DNA from: Planctomycetaceae bacterium
GTDB taxonomy: Bacteria; Planctomycetota; Planctomycetia; Pirellulales; Pirellulaceae
DNA: 64,000 bases
Direction of reading: 5' to 3'
Assembly (NCBI GenBank): GCA_016794985.1
Contig: JAEUIQ010000010.1
Span: 29,328 to 93,327, forward strand
Both the position numbers and the translations under genes were made by a program. Positions 37,005 through 47,222 of this stretch are shown here, in pieces. The notes under the pieces were generated by a model that was not told where the DNA came from, made no database searches, and was given only the letters and a program-made list of their open reading frames with translations. The stretch's first letter is position 1, and every line of letters starts with the position of its first letter.

Positions 37005-39572
37005 ATGCGAACGCGGTCTGCGATTGTTTCTTCATTTCTCAATGTTGGCCAGATCACCCGCACCTGGATGGTGATTGGGGCGACGCTTATTTGGTGCATC
37101 AACTGGATAGGCAATGGCTCGCTACGTGCGGACGATGGAGCGATCGCCGACGGCTCGGATAAACAACCGAACATCAAGACTTTGCCAGGCTTTGAGGTCG
37201 AGTTGGTGTATTCGGTTCCCAAATCGGAAGGATCCTGGGTCAGTTTGGCGGTTGAAAAACCTGGGCGACTCGTGGCCAGCGATCAGTATGGGCGATTGTA
37301 TCGCATCACGCCTGGGGATACCGCGGCGGACACCAAAGTTGAACCGCTGCTCGCCAAGATTGGGCGGGCTCAAGGCTTGCTGTACGCTTTCGACAGCTTG
37401 TATGTGATGGCTCATGCGGGCGACGATCAACCGGCGGGGCTATATCGACTACGAGACACGGACGCCGATGATCAATACGATAAAGTCGAGTTGATCCTGC
37501 CGTTGGACGGTGGTGGCGAGCACGGGCCTCATGCGATCGTCAGGAGTCCCGATGGCCAATCGTTATACATATGTGCGGGCAATCATACGAAGCCACCGGC
37601 GTTTCAAACCACGGCCCTGCCAGCAACGTGGGAAGAAGATCAAGTCATTCCTCGACAATGGGATGCTGGCGGACATGCAGTGGGAATCATGGCACCAGGC
37701 GGATGGATCGCAAAAGTCGATCCGGAAGGCAAGAGTGTTCGATTGGTTGCCGCTGGATTCCGCAACGAATACGACATTGCGTTCAGTGCACAAGGCGAAC
37801 TATTCACCTACGATGCCGACATGGAGTGGGATGTGGGTGCGCCTTGGTATCGACCGACACGGGTCAACCACGTGGTGAGTGGCGCGGAGTTTGGTTGGCG
37901 AAGCGGAACTGGCAAGTGGCCCGCGTACTATCCCGATTCTTTAGGCAGCGTTATCGATATCGGTCCTGGCTCGCCAACTGGGGTAACCTTTGGCACTGGC
38001 GCCAAATACCCAGCCAAGTATCAAAACGCGATGTACATTGCAGACTGGAGCTACGGCATCATTTACGCATTGCATCTAAAGCCCAGCGGCGCCTCATACA
38101 CGGCGGAATCCGAGTTATTCTGCAGCGCCCCGGCCATGCAAGTTGCGGACATGGTGATCAATCCCAGCGACCGTTTGTTGTACTACGTGGTCGGTGGCCG
38201 ACGGACCCAAAGTTCCTTGTATCGCGTTCATTATCGGGGCACTGAGTCGGTCGAATTCGCACGGCCTGCCCCACGAACACGCGAGCAAGAAGAGCGGCTC
38301 CTTTTGGAAAATCTGTGGCATTCCAATATGGGTGAGTTCGCCGTAGATTCCATTTGGAAGTACTTGGCGAACCCCGATCGCCATCTGCGATACGCGGCCC
38401 GCATTGCCCTCGAACATCAGCCCACCGAAACTTGGAAGCCACGACTGTCTCAAACTCAAGACACCCAGACAACATTGGAGATGTGCTTGGCCGCAGTCCG
38501 TTGTCGTGTCCCGGATTGTAAACCAATCGTCATGGGCCAATTATCGGCGCTGAATTGGGACGAGCTGTCCGTCGAACAACGTCTGCACTTATTGCGAGTT
38601 TATGGCTTGGCCAGCGTTCGCTTGTCGGACTTTTCGGCCGAGGATTGGCAGACCGTGATTGCCCATGTGGGTCAGCGATTTCCGAACGGGCATGTTCACA
38701 CAGACCTGGAATTGGCACGTTTGTTGACGGCCGCCAAACACCCCGCCGCCACTGCGACCATGGTCCAGCTCCTGCGCGCGGCTCCGTCTCAAGAGGAGCA
38801 GATCCACTATGCTTATTGCTTGGCCTATGCCACGACGGGCTGGGCTCCTGAATTGCGTGAAGACTATTTCCGTTGGTTTGTCGATTCGGCCAACCTGCGC
38901 GGCGGCCATTCGTTTGGCGGCTTCTTGGCCAACATCCGCAAACAAGCGGTCGAGTCGTTGGATTGGAATGCCATGGACGCCCAGGCGACCAAGTCGTTGG
39001 AAGCAGTGCTAGAACTCAAGCCTACCGAGACCAACCCCATCGCTGAACTTGAGGCTCGACCGGTTGTAAAGAAATGGAGCATGGCAGACTTGATCAGCAA
39101 GGTGGACGCCCCGTTGACCGGACGCGATTTCGAAAATGGCAAGAAAATGTTTGCCGTGACTCAATGTTTCAAATGCCATCGCTTCGATGGGACCGGCGGT
39201 ATCGTCGGGCCGGATTTGTCAGCCGTCCGGCGCCGGTTCAGCAAACACGATCTGCTTGAATCGTTGCTGGAACCCAGCAAAGTCGTCTCCGATCAGTATC
39301 AAGCAACCATGTTTCAATTGGCGGACGGCAGAACCGTTACCGGTCGAGTTGTTAATTTGAACGGCGACCAATACATGGTTCAAGAAGACATGCTCAACCC
39401 AGGTCGGCTAACAACGATCAAGGTGGAGGAGATCGAAGAGATGAAAGCCAGCGAAATCTCCATGATGCCTTCTGGGCTCTTGGATACGCTGACCGAGGAC
39501 GACATTTTGGACTTGATCGCTTACTTAAGAAGTGGAGGCGATCGCACGTTCAGTGAAGTCGCGCCTCGCTAG
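37005..39572 (+). CDS. PVC-type membrane-bound dehydrogenase with HEAT-like and c-type cytochrome domains
   Basis: 855 aa. The ATG at 37005 is preferred: AGGA lies eight bases upstream, and the N-terminus then has a signal/anchor (WMVIGATLIWCINWIGNG); an ATG at 36963 adds 14 residues. Residues about 50-420 form a propeller-like dehydrogenase domain (GLLYAFDSLYVMAHAG, MAPGGWIAKVDPEGKSVRLVAAGFRNEYDIAF). About 440-680 looks helical and repeat-rich. The cytochrome module has CFKCH at residues 721-725 with a later Met ligand region (MMPSGLLDTL). The protein is probably exported and heme-bound. Such proteins are numerous in Planctomycetes; substrates are mostly unknown. Confidence 0.88.
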   Translation: MRTRSAIVSSFLNVGQITRTWMVIGATLIWCINWIGNGSLRADDGAIADGSDKQPNIKTLPGFEVELVYSVPKSEGSWVSLAVEKPGRLVASDQYGRLYRITPGDTAADTKVEPLLAKIGRAQGLLYAFDSLYVMAHAGDDQPAGLYRLRDTDADDQYDKVELILPLDGGGEHGPHAIVRSPDGQSLYICAGNHTKPPAFQTTALPATWEEDQVIPRQWDAGGHAVGIMAPGGWIAKVDPEGKSVRLVAAGFRNEYDIAFSAQGELFTYDADMEWDVGAPWYRPTRVNHVVSGAEFGWRSGTGKWPAYYPDSLGSVIDIGPGSPTGVTFGTGAKYPAKYQNAMYIADWSYGIIYALHLKPSGASYTAESELFCSAPAMQVADMVINPSDRLLYYVVGGRRTQSSLYRVHYRGTESVEFARPAPRTREQEERLLLENLWHSNMGEFAVDSIWKYLANPDRHLRYAARIALEHQPTETWKPRLSQTQDTQTTLEMCLAAVRCRVPDCKPIVMGQLSALNWDELSVEQRLHLLRVYGLASVRLSDFSAEDWQTVIAHVGQRFPNGHVHTDLELARLLTAAKHPAATATMVQLLRAAPSQEEQIHYAYCLAYATTGWAPELREDYFRWFVDSANLRGGHSFGGFLANIRKQAVESLDWNAMDAQATKSLEAVLELKPTETNPIAELEARPVVKKWSMADLISKVDAPLTGRDFENGKKMFAVTQCFKCHRFDGTGGIVGPDLSAVRRRFSKHDLLESLLEPSKVVSDQYQATMFQLADGRTVTGRVVNLNGDQYMVQEDMLNPGRLTTIKVEEIEEMKASEISMMPSGLLDTLTEDDILDLIAYLRSGGDRTFSEVAPR

Positions 39573-39693
39573 ACGAGTCGGCACCAGACGCTGCAGCGCC
39601 TGATGCCGTCGAAGAGGAGTAGCTGTGGAGGACACGGACGGATACGAGGATTGTTGGGAGCGCCAACCGCCATCGAATCAAGTCGTGAATTCT

Positions 39694-39912
39694 TTAGAGA
39701 ATCCCACCGTGGACGCGCATCGCTCGGGAGTGGTCCGGTTGGTCCAGGAACCAGAACCGACGCCATTCATCGCGCATCGCGCGTTGGTTTTCGGAGGTGA
39801 TGATCAGCTCTTCCGTTCGTTCGACGGGGTCTGCCGAGTACATCGGAATGAAGCATCCAGTGTTCGTGCTGATTGCAATCGCCAATAGCGCTGCGACGAT
39901 GATACGTTTCAC
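39694..39912 (-). CDS. Small secreted or lipoprotein-like planctomycete protein
   Basis: 72 aa from the GTG at 39912, chosen because a strong AGGAGGA lies at 39921-39927, eight bases upstream; the ATG at 39936 has no such site. The N-terminus MKRIIVAALLAIAIS is a signal peptide ending TNTGC, an imperfect lipobox. The rest is polar and ends in RFWFLDQPDHSRAMRVHGG. I recall similar short proteins with a DQPxH...HGG ending in other planctomycetes; no function is known. Confidence 0.75.
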   Translation of the reverse strand: MKRIIVAALLAIAISTNTGCFIPMYSADPVERTEELIITSENQRAMRDEWRRFWFLDQPDHSRAMRVHGGIL

Positions 39913-40072
39913 CTTGGTTTTCCTCCTGATACTCAACTACCATGTAGGCGCGGGGACTATGAAGTGACCTTGCCACCAATACCATCGACAGAACCAGACC
40001 AGAAAGTTTAACCCGTACAATAGTTTTTGTCGGCAAACTTTAACACACCCGCTCCTTCCCGAGGATTTCGAT

Positions 40073-42490
40073 ATGAAATGGCCCAACTTGTCCAAGTTTC
40101 GCTCCGAAACCGAACGAGGTGGTTCGCGGTCGCAACCGGTGCTAGCAGCCTATCTGTGGAATCGGCTGTGGCTGTTGGTGATCGCGGGCATGTCGCTCGC
40201 TGGTTTGTTCGACTCTATCGCGGTGACGGCTGCCCAAGAAACCGAACTGCAACCGGCGAACTGGGATGTCTTGCGCGGTGATTCTCGACTGGCGGCGCCG
40301 CGCAGCTTGGACTCTTACTTTCCGTTCGCGGTGCCGACCGATTTGGCCACGTGGGAGCGACGCAAGGCAACCTTACAGGATCGATTGAGAACCGTATTGG
40401 GCCTGCAACCAGACTTGCCCCGCCCGGCTCTTGAGCCGGTGATTTCTGAGCCGTTGGTGTTGGATGGATATAGCGTTTCCAAAGTGCGTTTTGAAAGCAT
40501 GCCTGGCTTTTTTGTCACTGGCAGTTTGTATCGACCACTTCCGAAGACACCCGCCGAGCCGGGCGCGGAAGAGAGTGTGGACCGGCGTCCGGCTATTCTC
40601 TCGCCTCACGGCCATTGGGCTCGCGGTCGGTTCATGTATGCCAACGACGACGAGGTGAAGCGTCAATTGGACTCGGGAGCAGAAACCCACGAGTGTGGAG
40701 CGCGTAGCCCGTTGCAAGCGCGCTGTGTCCATCTGGCTCGGATGGGTTGTGTGGTATTTCATTACGACATGCTGGGCAATGCCGATAGTGTGCAGATTCC
40801 GGAGAGTTTGGCACATGGCTATTCGAAACGACGTCCCCATTTGGAGTCCGCCGATGCGTACGGTTTGTTCTCGGTTCGAGCGGAATCTTACTTTCAAAGC
40901 ATCATGAGCTTGCAAACTTGGAACACCATCCGCAGTTTGGATTTCTTGGAGAGCCTGCCTGACGTGGACCCGCATCGAATTGGGGTCACGGGAGCCAGTG
41001 GCGGGGGAACTCAGACTTTTATTGCGTGCGCCATTGACCCGCGACCCGCGATATCGTTCCCAGCCGTAATGGTTGGCACGGCGATGCAGGGCGGATGTGT
41101 TTGTGAAAATTGCAGCTTTCTGCGCGTCGAAACGGGCAATGTTGAAATCGCGGCCATGTTTGCACCCCGACCACAAGGACTGACGGCGGCAGATGACTGG
41201 ACCAAGGAAATGCCAACCAAAGGCTTCCCGGAGTTGCAACAGATCTACGACATGTATGGGGTCAAGGATCAAGTGGAGTTAACGAGCCGTTTGGAATTTG
41301 GTCACAACTACAACCAATTTGGTCGTCAAGCGATGTATCGTTTGGTAGCTCGTAATTTTGGTCTCCCGGATTTCCCTGAAACCCCATTCCGCGTGCTCCG
41401 CGATCAAGAAATGTCGTGGTTTGCGAAAGTGGAGCACGAACCGCCAACAACCGAGGGTGGACCGCCATCCTCCGAATTCCAACCGGAAACCGGGGAAACC
41501 TTCGAGGTCAAGTTACTGCAATGGTGGCAGTCGGTGATCCAACAATCGTGGTCGAAACTACAGGAGGCCTTGATCGCCGCCGGTCAGGACCAAGATGGTC
41601 AATTGGACAAATGGCGGACACGCATGTGCGGTATTTACTTGGGCCATGACTATCAGTTGCCGACCAATCTACGTTGGACGACCGTGACCGCACCGGTGCC
41701 CATCGCGGCGGCGAGCGGTTGGCAGCGTTCCGAGTGGCTCTTGGAAGACTTGGATCGCCAAGCCCTGGTTCCTGTTGTGATGTTGGAAGCAGTGGGGAGT
41801 GCCGTTTCCGAACCACCGAGCGCCGATCGAATCTGTGTATACTTCGGCGATCATGCCGACAAACTGCTGGATGAAACAGGGCAACCGCAGCCCTGGGTAT
41901 TGGAGCGATTGGAAGCCGGTCAACGCGTGATTTCGCTCGACATGTTTGGGCAAGGTCGCTTCACGAGTCACGCCGGATTCAAGATGGACGATCGTTGGCA
42001 AATGACGCGCCGCGAGTCGGCAAGTTACGTCATGGGGTATAACTTGCCTGTCGTGAGTTTACGAGCTCAGGATATCTTGCAAGTCTTAACAGCGATTCTT
42101 CCGCCCACAAACGGTTCTAGTCCCGCGACGGCCACGATGCCCGCCGTGTTGGAATTGGTGGCTGAAGGCGATGGCGTCCCGGCACTCAGTGTTTCGGCTT
42201 TGGCGTGGGATCAGTGGGCAGGTTGCAAAGCTGAAGTCTTGATTGACGGACAATCACAATTGCGACTGCGGCGAATTGAGCTGCGGGGAAGCGACTTCCG
42301 GTTTGCCGAGGTCGAGTCGTTACGCGATGAGAACTTCTTGCCAGGATCGGCCGTTATTGGCGATCTGCCGGGAATGTGGATGCTGAACCGAGTGCCGAAT
42401 GTCCACGTTGATCGCGTGGATGCCGCTTGGACTCGGAGCAATCAAGTTCGAATCGCCTTGGGAGCTCCCTCGTTGATTTTCCAGCCTTAG
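40073..42490 (+). CDS. Secreted alpha/beta hydrolase, acetyl-xylan-esterase-like
   Basis: 805 aa. A membrane or signal segment lies at about residues 30-52 (LWNRLWLLVIAGMSLAGLF). The hydrolase core contains RPAILSPHGHWARGR near the oxyanion region and a nucleophile elbow GVTGASGGGTQTF with Ser309, followed by FAPRPQGLTAADDWTKE. The catalytic His is probably in LEFGHNYNQFGRQ near residue 408. The C-terminal 350 residues have no identified domain. Exported hydrolases of this type often act on polysaccharide acetyl or other esters; the actual substrate is unknown. The atypical regulator gene follows 13 bases later. Confidence 0.8.
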   Translation: MKWPNLSKFRSETERGGSRSQPVLAAYLWNRLWLLVIAGMSLAGLFDSIAVTAAQETELQPANWDVLRGDSRLAAPRSLDSYFPFAVPTDLATWERRKATLQDRLRTVLGLQPDLPRPALEPVISEPLVLDGYSVSKVRFESMPGFFVTGSLYRPLPKTPAEPGAEESVDRRPAILSPHGHWARGRFMYANDDEVKRQLDSGAETHECGARSPLQARCVHLARMGCVVFHYDMLGNADSVQIPESLAHGYSKRRPHLESADAYGLFSVRAESYFQSIMSLQTWNTIRSLDFLESLPDVDPHRIGVTGASGGGTQTFIACAIDPRPAISFPAVMVGTAMQGGCVCENCSFLRVETGNVEIAAMFAPRPQGLTAADDWTKEMPTKGFPELQQIYDMYGVKDQVELTSRLEFGHNYNQFGRQAMYRLVARNFGLPDFPETPFRVLRDQEMSWFAKVEHEPPTTEGGPPSSEFQPETGETFEVKLLQWWQSVIQQSWSKLQEALIAAGQDQDGQLDKWRTRMCGIYLGHDYQLPTNLRWTTVTAPVPIAAASGWQRSEWLLEDLDRQALVPVVMLEAVGSAVSEPPSADRICVYFGDHADKLLDETGQPQPWVLERLEAGQRVISLDMFGQGRFTSHAGFKMDDRWQMTRRESASYVMGYNLPVVSLRAQDILQVLTAILPPTNGSSPATATMPAVLELVAEGDGVPALSVSALAWDQWAGCKAEVLIDGQSQLRLRRIELRGSDFRFAEVESLRDENFLPGSAVIGDLPGMWMLNRVPNVHVDRVDAAWTRSNQVRIALGAPSLIFQP

Positions 42491-42503
42491 TCGGAGAGTT
42501 GTC

Positions 42504-43145
42504 TTGCTGCGTCATTCGGTCATGATCCTCAACGACCTCAAGCTGGTTCGGTTGGGGGTTGCTGCGATGTTCCAAGAATCGTCGTTGATGCTTGTCGCCG
42601 AGGCGGAGACCGTCGCCCAGGCTCGGGACATCCTGCAAACCCAACCATTGGATCTCTTGTTGATGGAGGCTCGGGTTGGGAATCAAGACATTTTACCGGC
42701 CTTGCAAGAATTCAAACGCGACTTTCCGCAATTGCCAGTGATCGTCTTTTCCAGTCATGATTCGCCGACCGTGCTGGCCCGCTCCAATCACTACGGAGCT
42801 TCAGGCTTCATGCGCATGACAGTCGATCGCGATGCCTTGCTCCGAATCTGCCAGCGGGCGATCGGCCAAGAGAACCTGTGGACCAGCGAAGATCTAAGGC
42901 GGGTCAGCGTTAGCCATACGCTGCAAAGTTCGGACACCGAATACGATGTTCCTTTGACCAAACGCGAAGTTCAGATTTTACGCCTGTTATGTCACGGCAA
43001 CTCGAACAAAGAAATTGCCTTGAAGCTAGAAATCAGTGGCGAAACCGTCAAAGAGCACGTTCAACATATTTTGAGAAAGCTCAAAGTATCCGATCGCACT
43101 CAAGCAGCGATCTGGGCCACCCGCTTGGGCTTGTTTTACGATTGA
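42504..43145 (+). CDS. Atypical NarL/LuxR-type response regulator without the phospho-Asp
   Basis: 213 aa from a TTG at 42504 with GGAG about seven bases upstream. The receiver fold is visible, but the acidic pocket is ILNDLKLVR and the phospho-acceptor position is Glu55 (LLLMEARVG), where an Asp is expected. The conserved switch Lys is also absent (GFMRMTVD). The C-terminal LuxR helix-turn-helix is intact (LTKREVQILRLLCHGNSNKEIALKLEISGETVKEHVQHILRKL). It should bind DNA, but not be switched by ordinary phosphorylation. No histidine kinase is adjacent. Confidence 0.88.
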   Translation: MLRHSVMILNDLKLVRLGVAAMFQESSLMLVAEAETVAQARDILQTQPLDLLLMEARVGNQDILPALQEFKRDFPQLPVIVFSSHDSPTVLARSNHYGASGFMRMTVDRDALLRICQRAIGQENLWTSEDLRRVSVSHTLQSSDTEYDVPLTKREVQILRLLCHGNSNKEIALKLEISGETVKEHVQHILRKLKVSDRTQAAIWATRLGLFYD

Positions 43146-43372
43146 TAGCTCAATCCAAGTGCTGCTTTTCGCGTTAAGTTTCAATAGCGAGGTTCGACAA
43201 AAAGCGAGCCTGCTTCGCACCACACGGTGTATTCGCAACGGGAGCTCTCGCAAATTCCTCGCTGTGCTGATTTCACGGATTGGCATTACGGTTACAATGG
43301 TGGCATGCGGTCGCCGCTGGATAGAATTCTTGGGATGGCGAGTCAACAGGACTCGAGAATTGGGGGAATACA

Positions 43373-45937
43373 ATGTGGCAGTCATTATCTAAAGTACATC
43401 GGCTGTGGCTGGGGGCCTTGGAACGACGATTTGTCTTGCTGGGATTCGTTTCCCTAACCATCTGGTTGCCTTTGTTGAGTTGGCTTCCGTTCCAAGAAGT
43501 CTTTGCCAACGGTTTGTTGCTAGAGTCGGCTTGGCAGATCGCCGCTTTATCAACGGTCAATATGCTGGCAATCATTTTTTGTGTTTCCATCCTGCGAATG
43601 TATAACGGGCGAAACCAAAACACGTTGGAAGTGTGGCGCTGGTTCGTGGGTCACGAAGACAAGGCCTGGAGTTGGAGAGCCTATCTGCTGGCAACCACCA
43701 CTGCAATTGTGAGCCCGCTGACGTTGGTCTTATGGCATGACTCGGAGTTTTCGAAAGACCACAATTCTTTCTTGCAGTTCAATCTGGCGATTACCGGTGG
43801 CCTTTGTTTGGGTTGGTTACTAATGGCCTTCGCCGGTCAGGTAAAGGCGTTTTTGATTGGCAACGTGGAAGGGAAGAACTATTTTCCCTTTGAATTTCGC
43901 CGCCGTATCGGAGTTATTCGGTCCAGTGAACTGAGAAGACAATTGCACTTCGATCTGCAAATGTTGGCTTACTTGGTGATAATTTGGTGCAGTCACTATT
44001 TGGTCATGCGACTCTTCTCGACCCAATTGACTTGGGTGGTTTCGGCTCCATTAGTATTGATCCAACTAATTTGGATTTGTTGTGCGGTACTGTCCGGATG
44101 CTCATTTTGGTTCGATAAGATTCGAGTCCCCACAACGATCGTGGTTCTGTTGCTATTGATGATGATGCGGAGCATCCCCTATCTAGGAAGAGAGTACACG
44201 TTTCCTGTCGTGTCGCGGGCGAGCACGAACGAGAACCCGACCGACTTTGCCCAACAAGTCGCCGCGCAGCGGGTTGCGGATCGCGACGCGCTCGAGAACG
44301 AGCAAGACCGACAGAAAGCGGTTTCTCGAGCGGCCTCCGAATTCGAAGCAAAAATATGGCAGGCGATTGAGCGACGTTTGGAGGGAAAAGAAACCCTGGT
44401 GGTCGTGACTTGCCCGGGTGGCGGGATACATGCAGCAGCTTGGTCAGCCAAGGTACTCGAGTCACTCAGTCAGGTGCATCCCGAGTTCACGGACTCGGTC
44501 GTCGTGATCAGTGCCGTCTCGGGCGGTAGCGTCGGTGCGCTGCACTTCGCGTCTCAGGCGTATCGACCAGCTTCGAAAAATTCAACTTCCGAGGTCGAGC
44601 AACGTCGCACGAGCACGTTTGATTCGGCGACGATGTCCTCCTTGGAAGCGATCTCGTACAGTATGCTGACGGATGATTTTTACGGTCTGTTCTTACCCCG
44701 GTTGAGTATCCAAGACCGAGGTCGCTCGTTAGAAGCAAGTATGGCGCGTCATCTGCCACCCCCAATTGCTGGTGAAACCTTGGGCACCTGGGGAGATGCC
44801 GCCCTGAATGGTCGCATGCCATTCATCGTCTTCAATGCAACCGACGCGGTGACTGGTCGGCGAGTACTTTTTGACACGGTCCCAACACCGATTCGTGCTT
44901 CAAACATTTCTTTAACCAGTCGTCCCTACAACTTCCGCGAACTGTTGGATGAAAATAATGCGTCTGTTCTGGACGTCAAAGCGGTGACAGCGGCGCGGGT
45001 TTCGGCAACCTTTCCTTACGTTTCGCCGTTTGTCTCAGCGGAGAATGGCAGCGCGTTGGGGCAAGCCGTCGCATTAGGTGACGGCGGTTATGCCGATAAC
45101 GAAGGGATCGTGTCCGCGATCGATTGGATCGAATTCATCTTACGAAATTGGAACAATCAAACTGGGTTCAAGCGTATTCTGGTTGTCCGAGTCATGCCCA
45201 GTGGTATGGCGGACTCCTTGCAAACGCCCCAGACCAGTTGGTTGGTTCGCGGAGTACGTTGGTTGACGGGACCGTTGGAGACCATCGCCAACGTGCGTTC
45301 AACGTCTCAGGCCGAACGAGGAAATTTGGAATCCGATTTGGCAGCTCGGTCCCTAAAGACCGTTCAATCGGAGGAAACCGCAGTTGATCCCGGTCCTATG
45401 AACCCGTTGGGGCAGATCGAATTGCCACCAGCCCTTTGCATCAATACGAACTTTGAAGTCAGGCAAGAAGCTCAAATAGGTTTCGATCCAAGTCAAGCAG
45501 GCATGAGACGCTGGGATGATGTGGAAAACCCGACTCGCTGGCAAAGCAAAGCTCGGGACGCCTTCGCCAAACGAGAGTTCGAGCAATCACGACCTGACGC
45601 ACAACAACCATCGGTTCGACCCGACCAACCACCGATCACAAATTCATCACCAACCTTTACTTTCCCAGTAGAGCTAAACAGTGAAGAAGAAGTGCAGCTT
45701 GAGAATCTATTGCGATCCAAGGTCATCATTGTCGACGTGCCATTTCTGTTTCCATACAACAACACGGACCCAGCCCGCGACGCCTCAGCAGCCCCCACGA
45801 TTCCGTTGAATTGGAAGTTATCGCGAGAACAGAAAGAGTGGTATCAGCCCGCCTGGGAAAGAGTTTACCAAGCGGATCTGAAACCGCTATTCGACCGACT
45901 ATTCCCAAACGGGGACTCCGAATCAGTCGCTCCGTAG
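43373..45937 (+). CDS. Multi-pass membrane protein with patatin-like lipase domain
   Basis: 854 aa, with GGGGGAA just upstream of the ATG. The first ~280 residues hold six or seven membrane segments. A patatin fold follows: the glycine-rich oxyanion loop VVTCPGGGIHAAAW near residue 345, the nucleophile elbow SAVSGGSVG with Ser383 (first position Ala rather than Gly), and GDGGYADNEGI with Asp570, completing the Ser-Asp dyad. The last 230 residues are polar. Patatins hydrolyse acyl chains of phospholipids. The large membrane part suggests action at the cytoplasmic or periplasmic membrane face. Confidence 0.83.
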   Translation: MWQSLSKVHRLWLGALERRFVLLGFVSLTIWLPLLSWLPFQEVFANGLLLESAWQIAALSTVNMLAIIFCVSILRMYNGRNQNTLEVWRWFVGHEDKAWSWRAYLLATTTAIVSPLTLVLWHDSEFSKDHNSFLQFNLAITGGLCLGWLLMAFAGQVKAFLIGNVEGKNYFPFEFRRRIGVIRSSELRRQLHFDLQMLAYLVIIWCSHYLVMRLFSTQLTWVVSAPLVLIQLIWICCAVLSGCSFWFDKIRVPTTIVVLLLLMMMRSIPYLGREYTFPVVSRASTNENPTDFAQQVAAQRVADRDALENEQDRQKAVSRAASEFEAKIWQAIERRLEGKETLVVVTCPGGGIHAAAWSAKVLESLSQVHPEFTDSVVVISAVSGGSVGALHFASQAYRPASKNSTSEVEQRRTSTFDSATMSSLEAISYSMLTDDFYGLFLPRLSIQDRGRSLEASMARHLPPPIAGETLGTWGDAALNGRMPFIVFNATDAVTGRRVLFDTVPTPIRASNISLTSRPYNFRELLDENNASVLDVKAVTAARVSATFPYVSPFVSAENGSALGQAVALGDGGYADNEGIVSAIDWIEFILRNWNNQTGFKRILVVRVMPSGMADSLQTPQTSWLVRGVRWLTGPLETIANVRSTSQAERGNLESDLAARSLKTVQSEETAVDPGPMNPLGQIELPPALCINTNFEVRQEAQIGFDPSQAGMRRWDDVENPTRWQSKARDAFAKREFEQSRPDAQQPSVRPDQPPITNSSPTFTFPVELNSEEEVQLENLLRSKVIIVDVPFLFPYNNTDPARDASAAPTIPLNWKLSREQKEWYQPAWERVYQADLKPLFDRLFPNGDSESVAP

Positions 45938-46308
45938 TGCAATATGCGATTTGGCCGCTACGGATCTCGGATGCAACTTACGGGGATGGGGTCTTTGACT
46001 AAGTTTAATCGTGAACGCCTCGGTGCTTTGGATACATACGATCGAGGTTCGGCAGGCTGATCTCAGGCCCCGGAGCGGTCAATTTTCTCTGCGTTTTTTA
46101 TTCCGACGTCCGTTTTCGTTAAAGCCGTTGGGCAAAAACGCCGACGCCACCATTTCTTCGCTGATAAACTTCCAGATCGCGATTGGAGAACCTTAGCGAA
46201 TATATCGCTTTTGATGACTTTGACTCACCTTCAAATCTGGCAAGGTACGATTTACTTCTAAAGTACAGCGGGCAACTTGTCTCTCGTCTTTCTCGGCAGG
46301 ACGTTACT
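45938..46308. other. Intergenic region, nothing recognised
   Basis: 371 bases between two same-strand genes. An open frame reaches from 46183 into the next gene, but its first 42 codons lack a signal or ribosome-binding site. I see no repeat, tRNA or T-run terminator. Confidence 0.4.
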
Positions 46309-47163
46309 ATGGCGGTGCGCAGCCTATTCCTTACACACGCTTGCTCTCTATTCTGTCTGTGCGTTGTGGTGACATGCTCGCCACAGCGCGTCCAAGCCGA
46401 TGGGCTGAATGATGTCGAGATCGTAGAGGCCGGGTATTATCCGGTTCAGGTGGCCCAACCATCGGCGCCGTTGTGTTTGTCGCCTGGGTTGGCAGCCCGG
46501 TTGAAACTACCCGGCGAAGCGACGGTATATCCGCTGGCTAAATTGAGCAATTCGGCGCTTTCGCCCGAGAATTGTCCGACGCATATCCATCGTTTCTACC
46601 ACAGTGGTCGCTCTAGTTACCAATGCCCGATCATCTCGGGGGGAAGAACCCGAGTCGTCACGGTGCATCCCACAACCGGCGAACCCATCGAGTTCTTTGT
46701 CATGCTGGCGGCTGGTGCTCCGCGAGTTGAATACCATCGCACTCATTTTGCGTACGTTTATCCGGACGGTCACAGCACGGTGGTTCGCTTCCCTAGTTTC
46801 AACCCGCTTCAATCCCGAGTCGTCGTCTCGCAGCATGCCCCTTCCCGCATCAAGCAGCACACGCAAAGCCTCTTCGCTCATCTGCACGAACAGCACGAAA
46901 CGATTCGCAATAGTAATACCGTACAAGCCCTGCATCAGGCTCACGACGACGCCAAACAACTGGGTGAAGGTCTGGCAGTGCTTGGCGATCAGAGTCTGGG
47001 AACGATGATCGAAACCACGCAAGCGATCAGCGACCTTTTGCCTGGCAAAGCGTATGTCCAGTCCTTGCGTGAACAACAGGCCCTGGACGCTCGCGACAAC
47101 CAAATCCGCCGAGTGCAACAAGAGGCGAAAAACGAAGGCCGGTTTATTCGCTGGCCAGATTAA
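46309..47163 (+). CDS. Secreted protein of unknown function upstream of the secretin-like gene
   Basis: 284 aa from the ATG at 46309, which directly precedes a signal peptide (FLTHACSLFCLCVVVTCS...VQA). The mature part has Cys residues near positions 56, 87 and 103, several His (HIHRFYHSG, HLHEQHETI) and a helical C-terminal third rich in Gln, His and Asp. No family was recognised. The next gene starts 59 bases downstream on the same strand, so they may form a unit. Confidence 0.7.
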   Translation: MAVRSLFLTHACSLFCLCVVVTCSPQRVQADGLNDVEIVEAGYYPVQVAQPSAPLCLSPGLAARLKLPGEATVYPLAKLSNSALSPENCPTHIHRFYHSGRSSYQCPIISGGRTRVVTVHPTTGEPIEFFVMLAAGAPRVEYHRTHFAYVYPDGHSTVVRFPSFNPLQSRVVVSQHAPSRIKQHTQSLFAHLHEQHETIRNSNTVQALHQAHDDAKQLGEGLAVLGDQSLGTMIETTQAISDLLPGKAYVQSLREQQALDARDNQIRRVQQEAKNEGRFIRWPD

Positions 47164-47222
47164 GCAAATAAAGGTTTCTAGTATTTAAAGCCACACTCTT
47201 CGTTTCCTGTGAAAGTCTCCTC

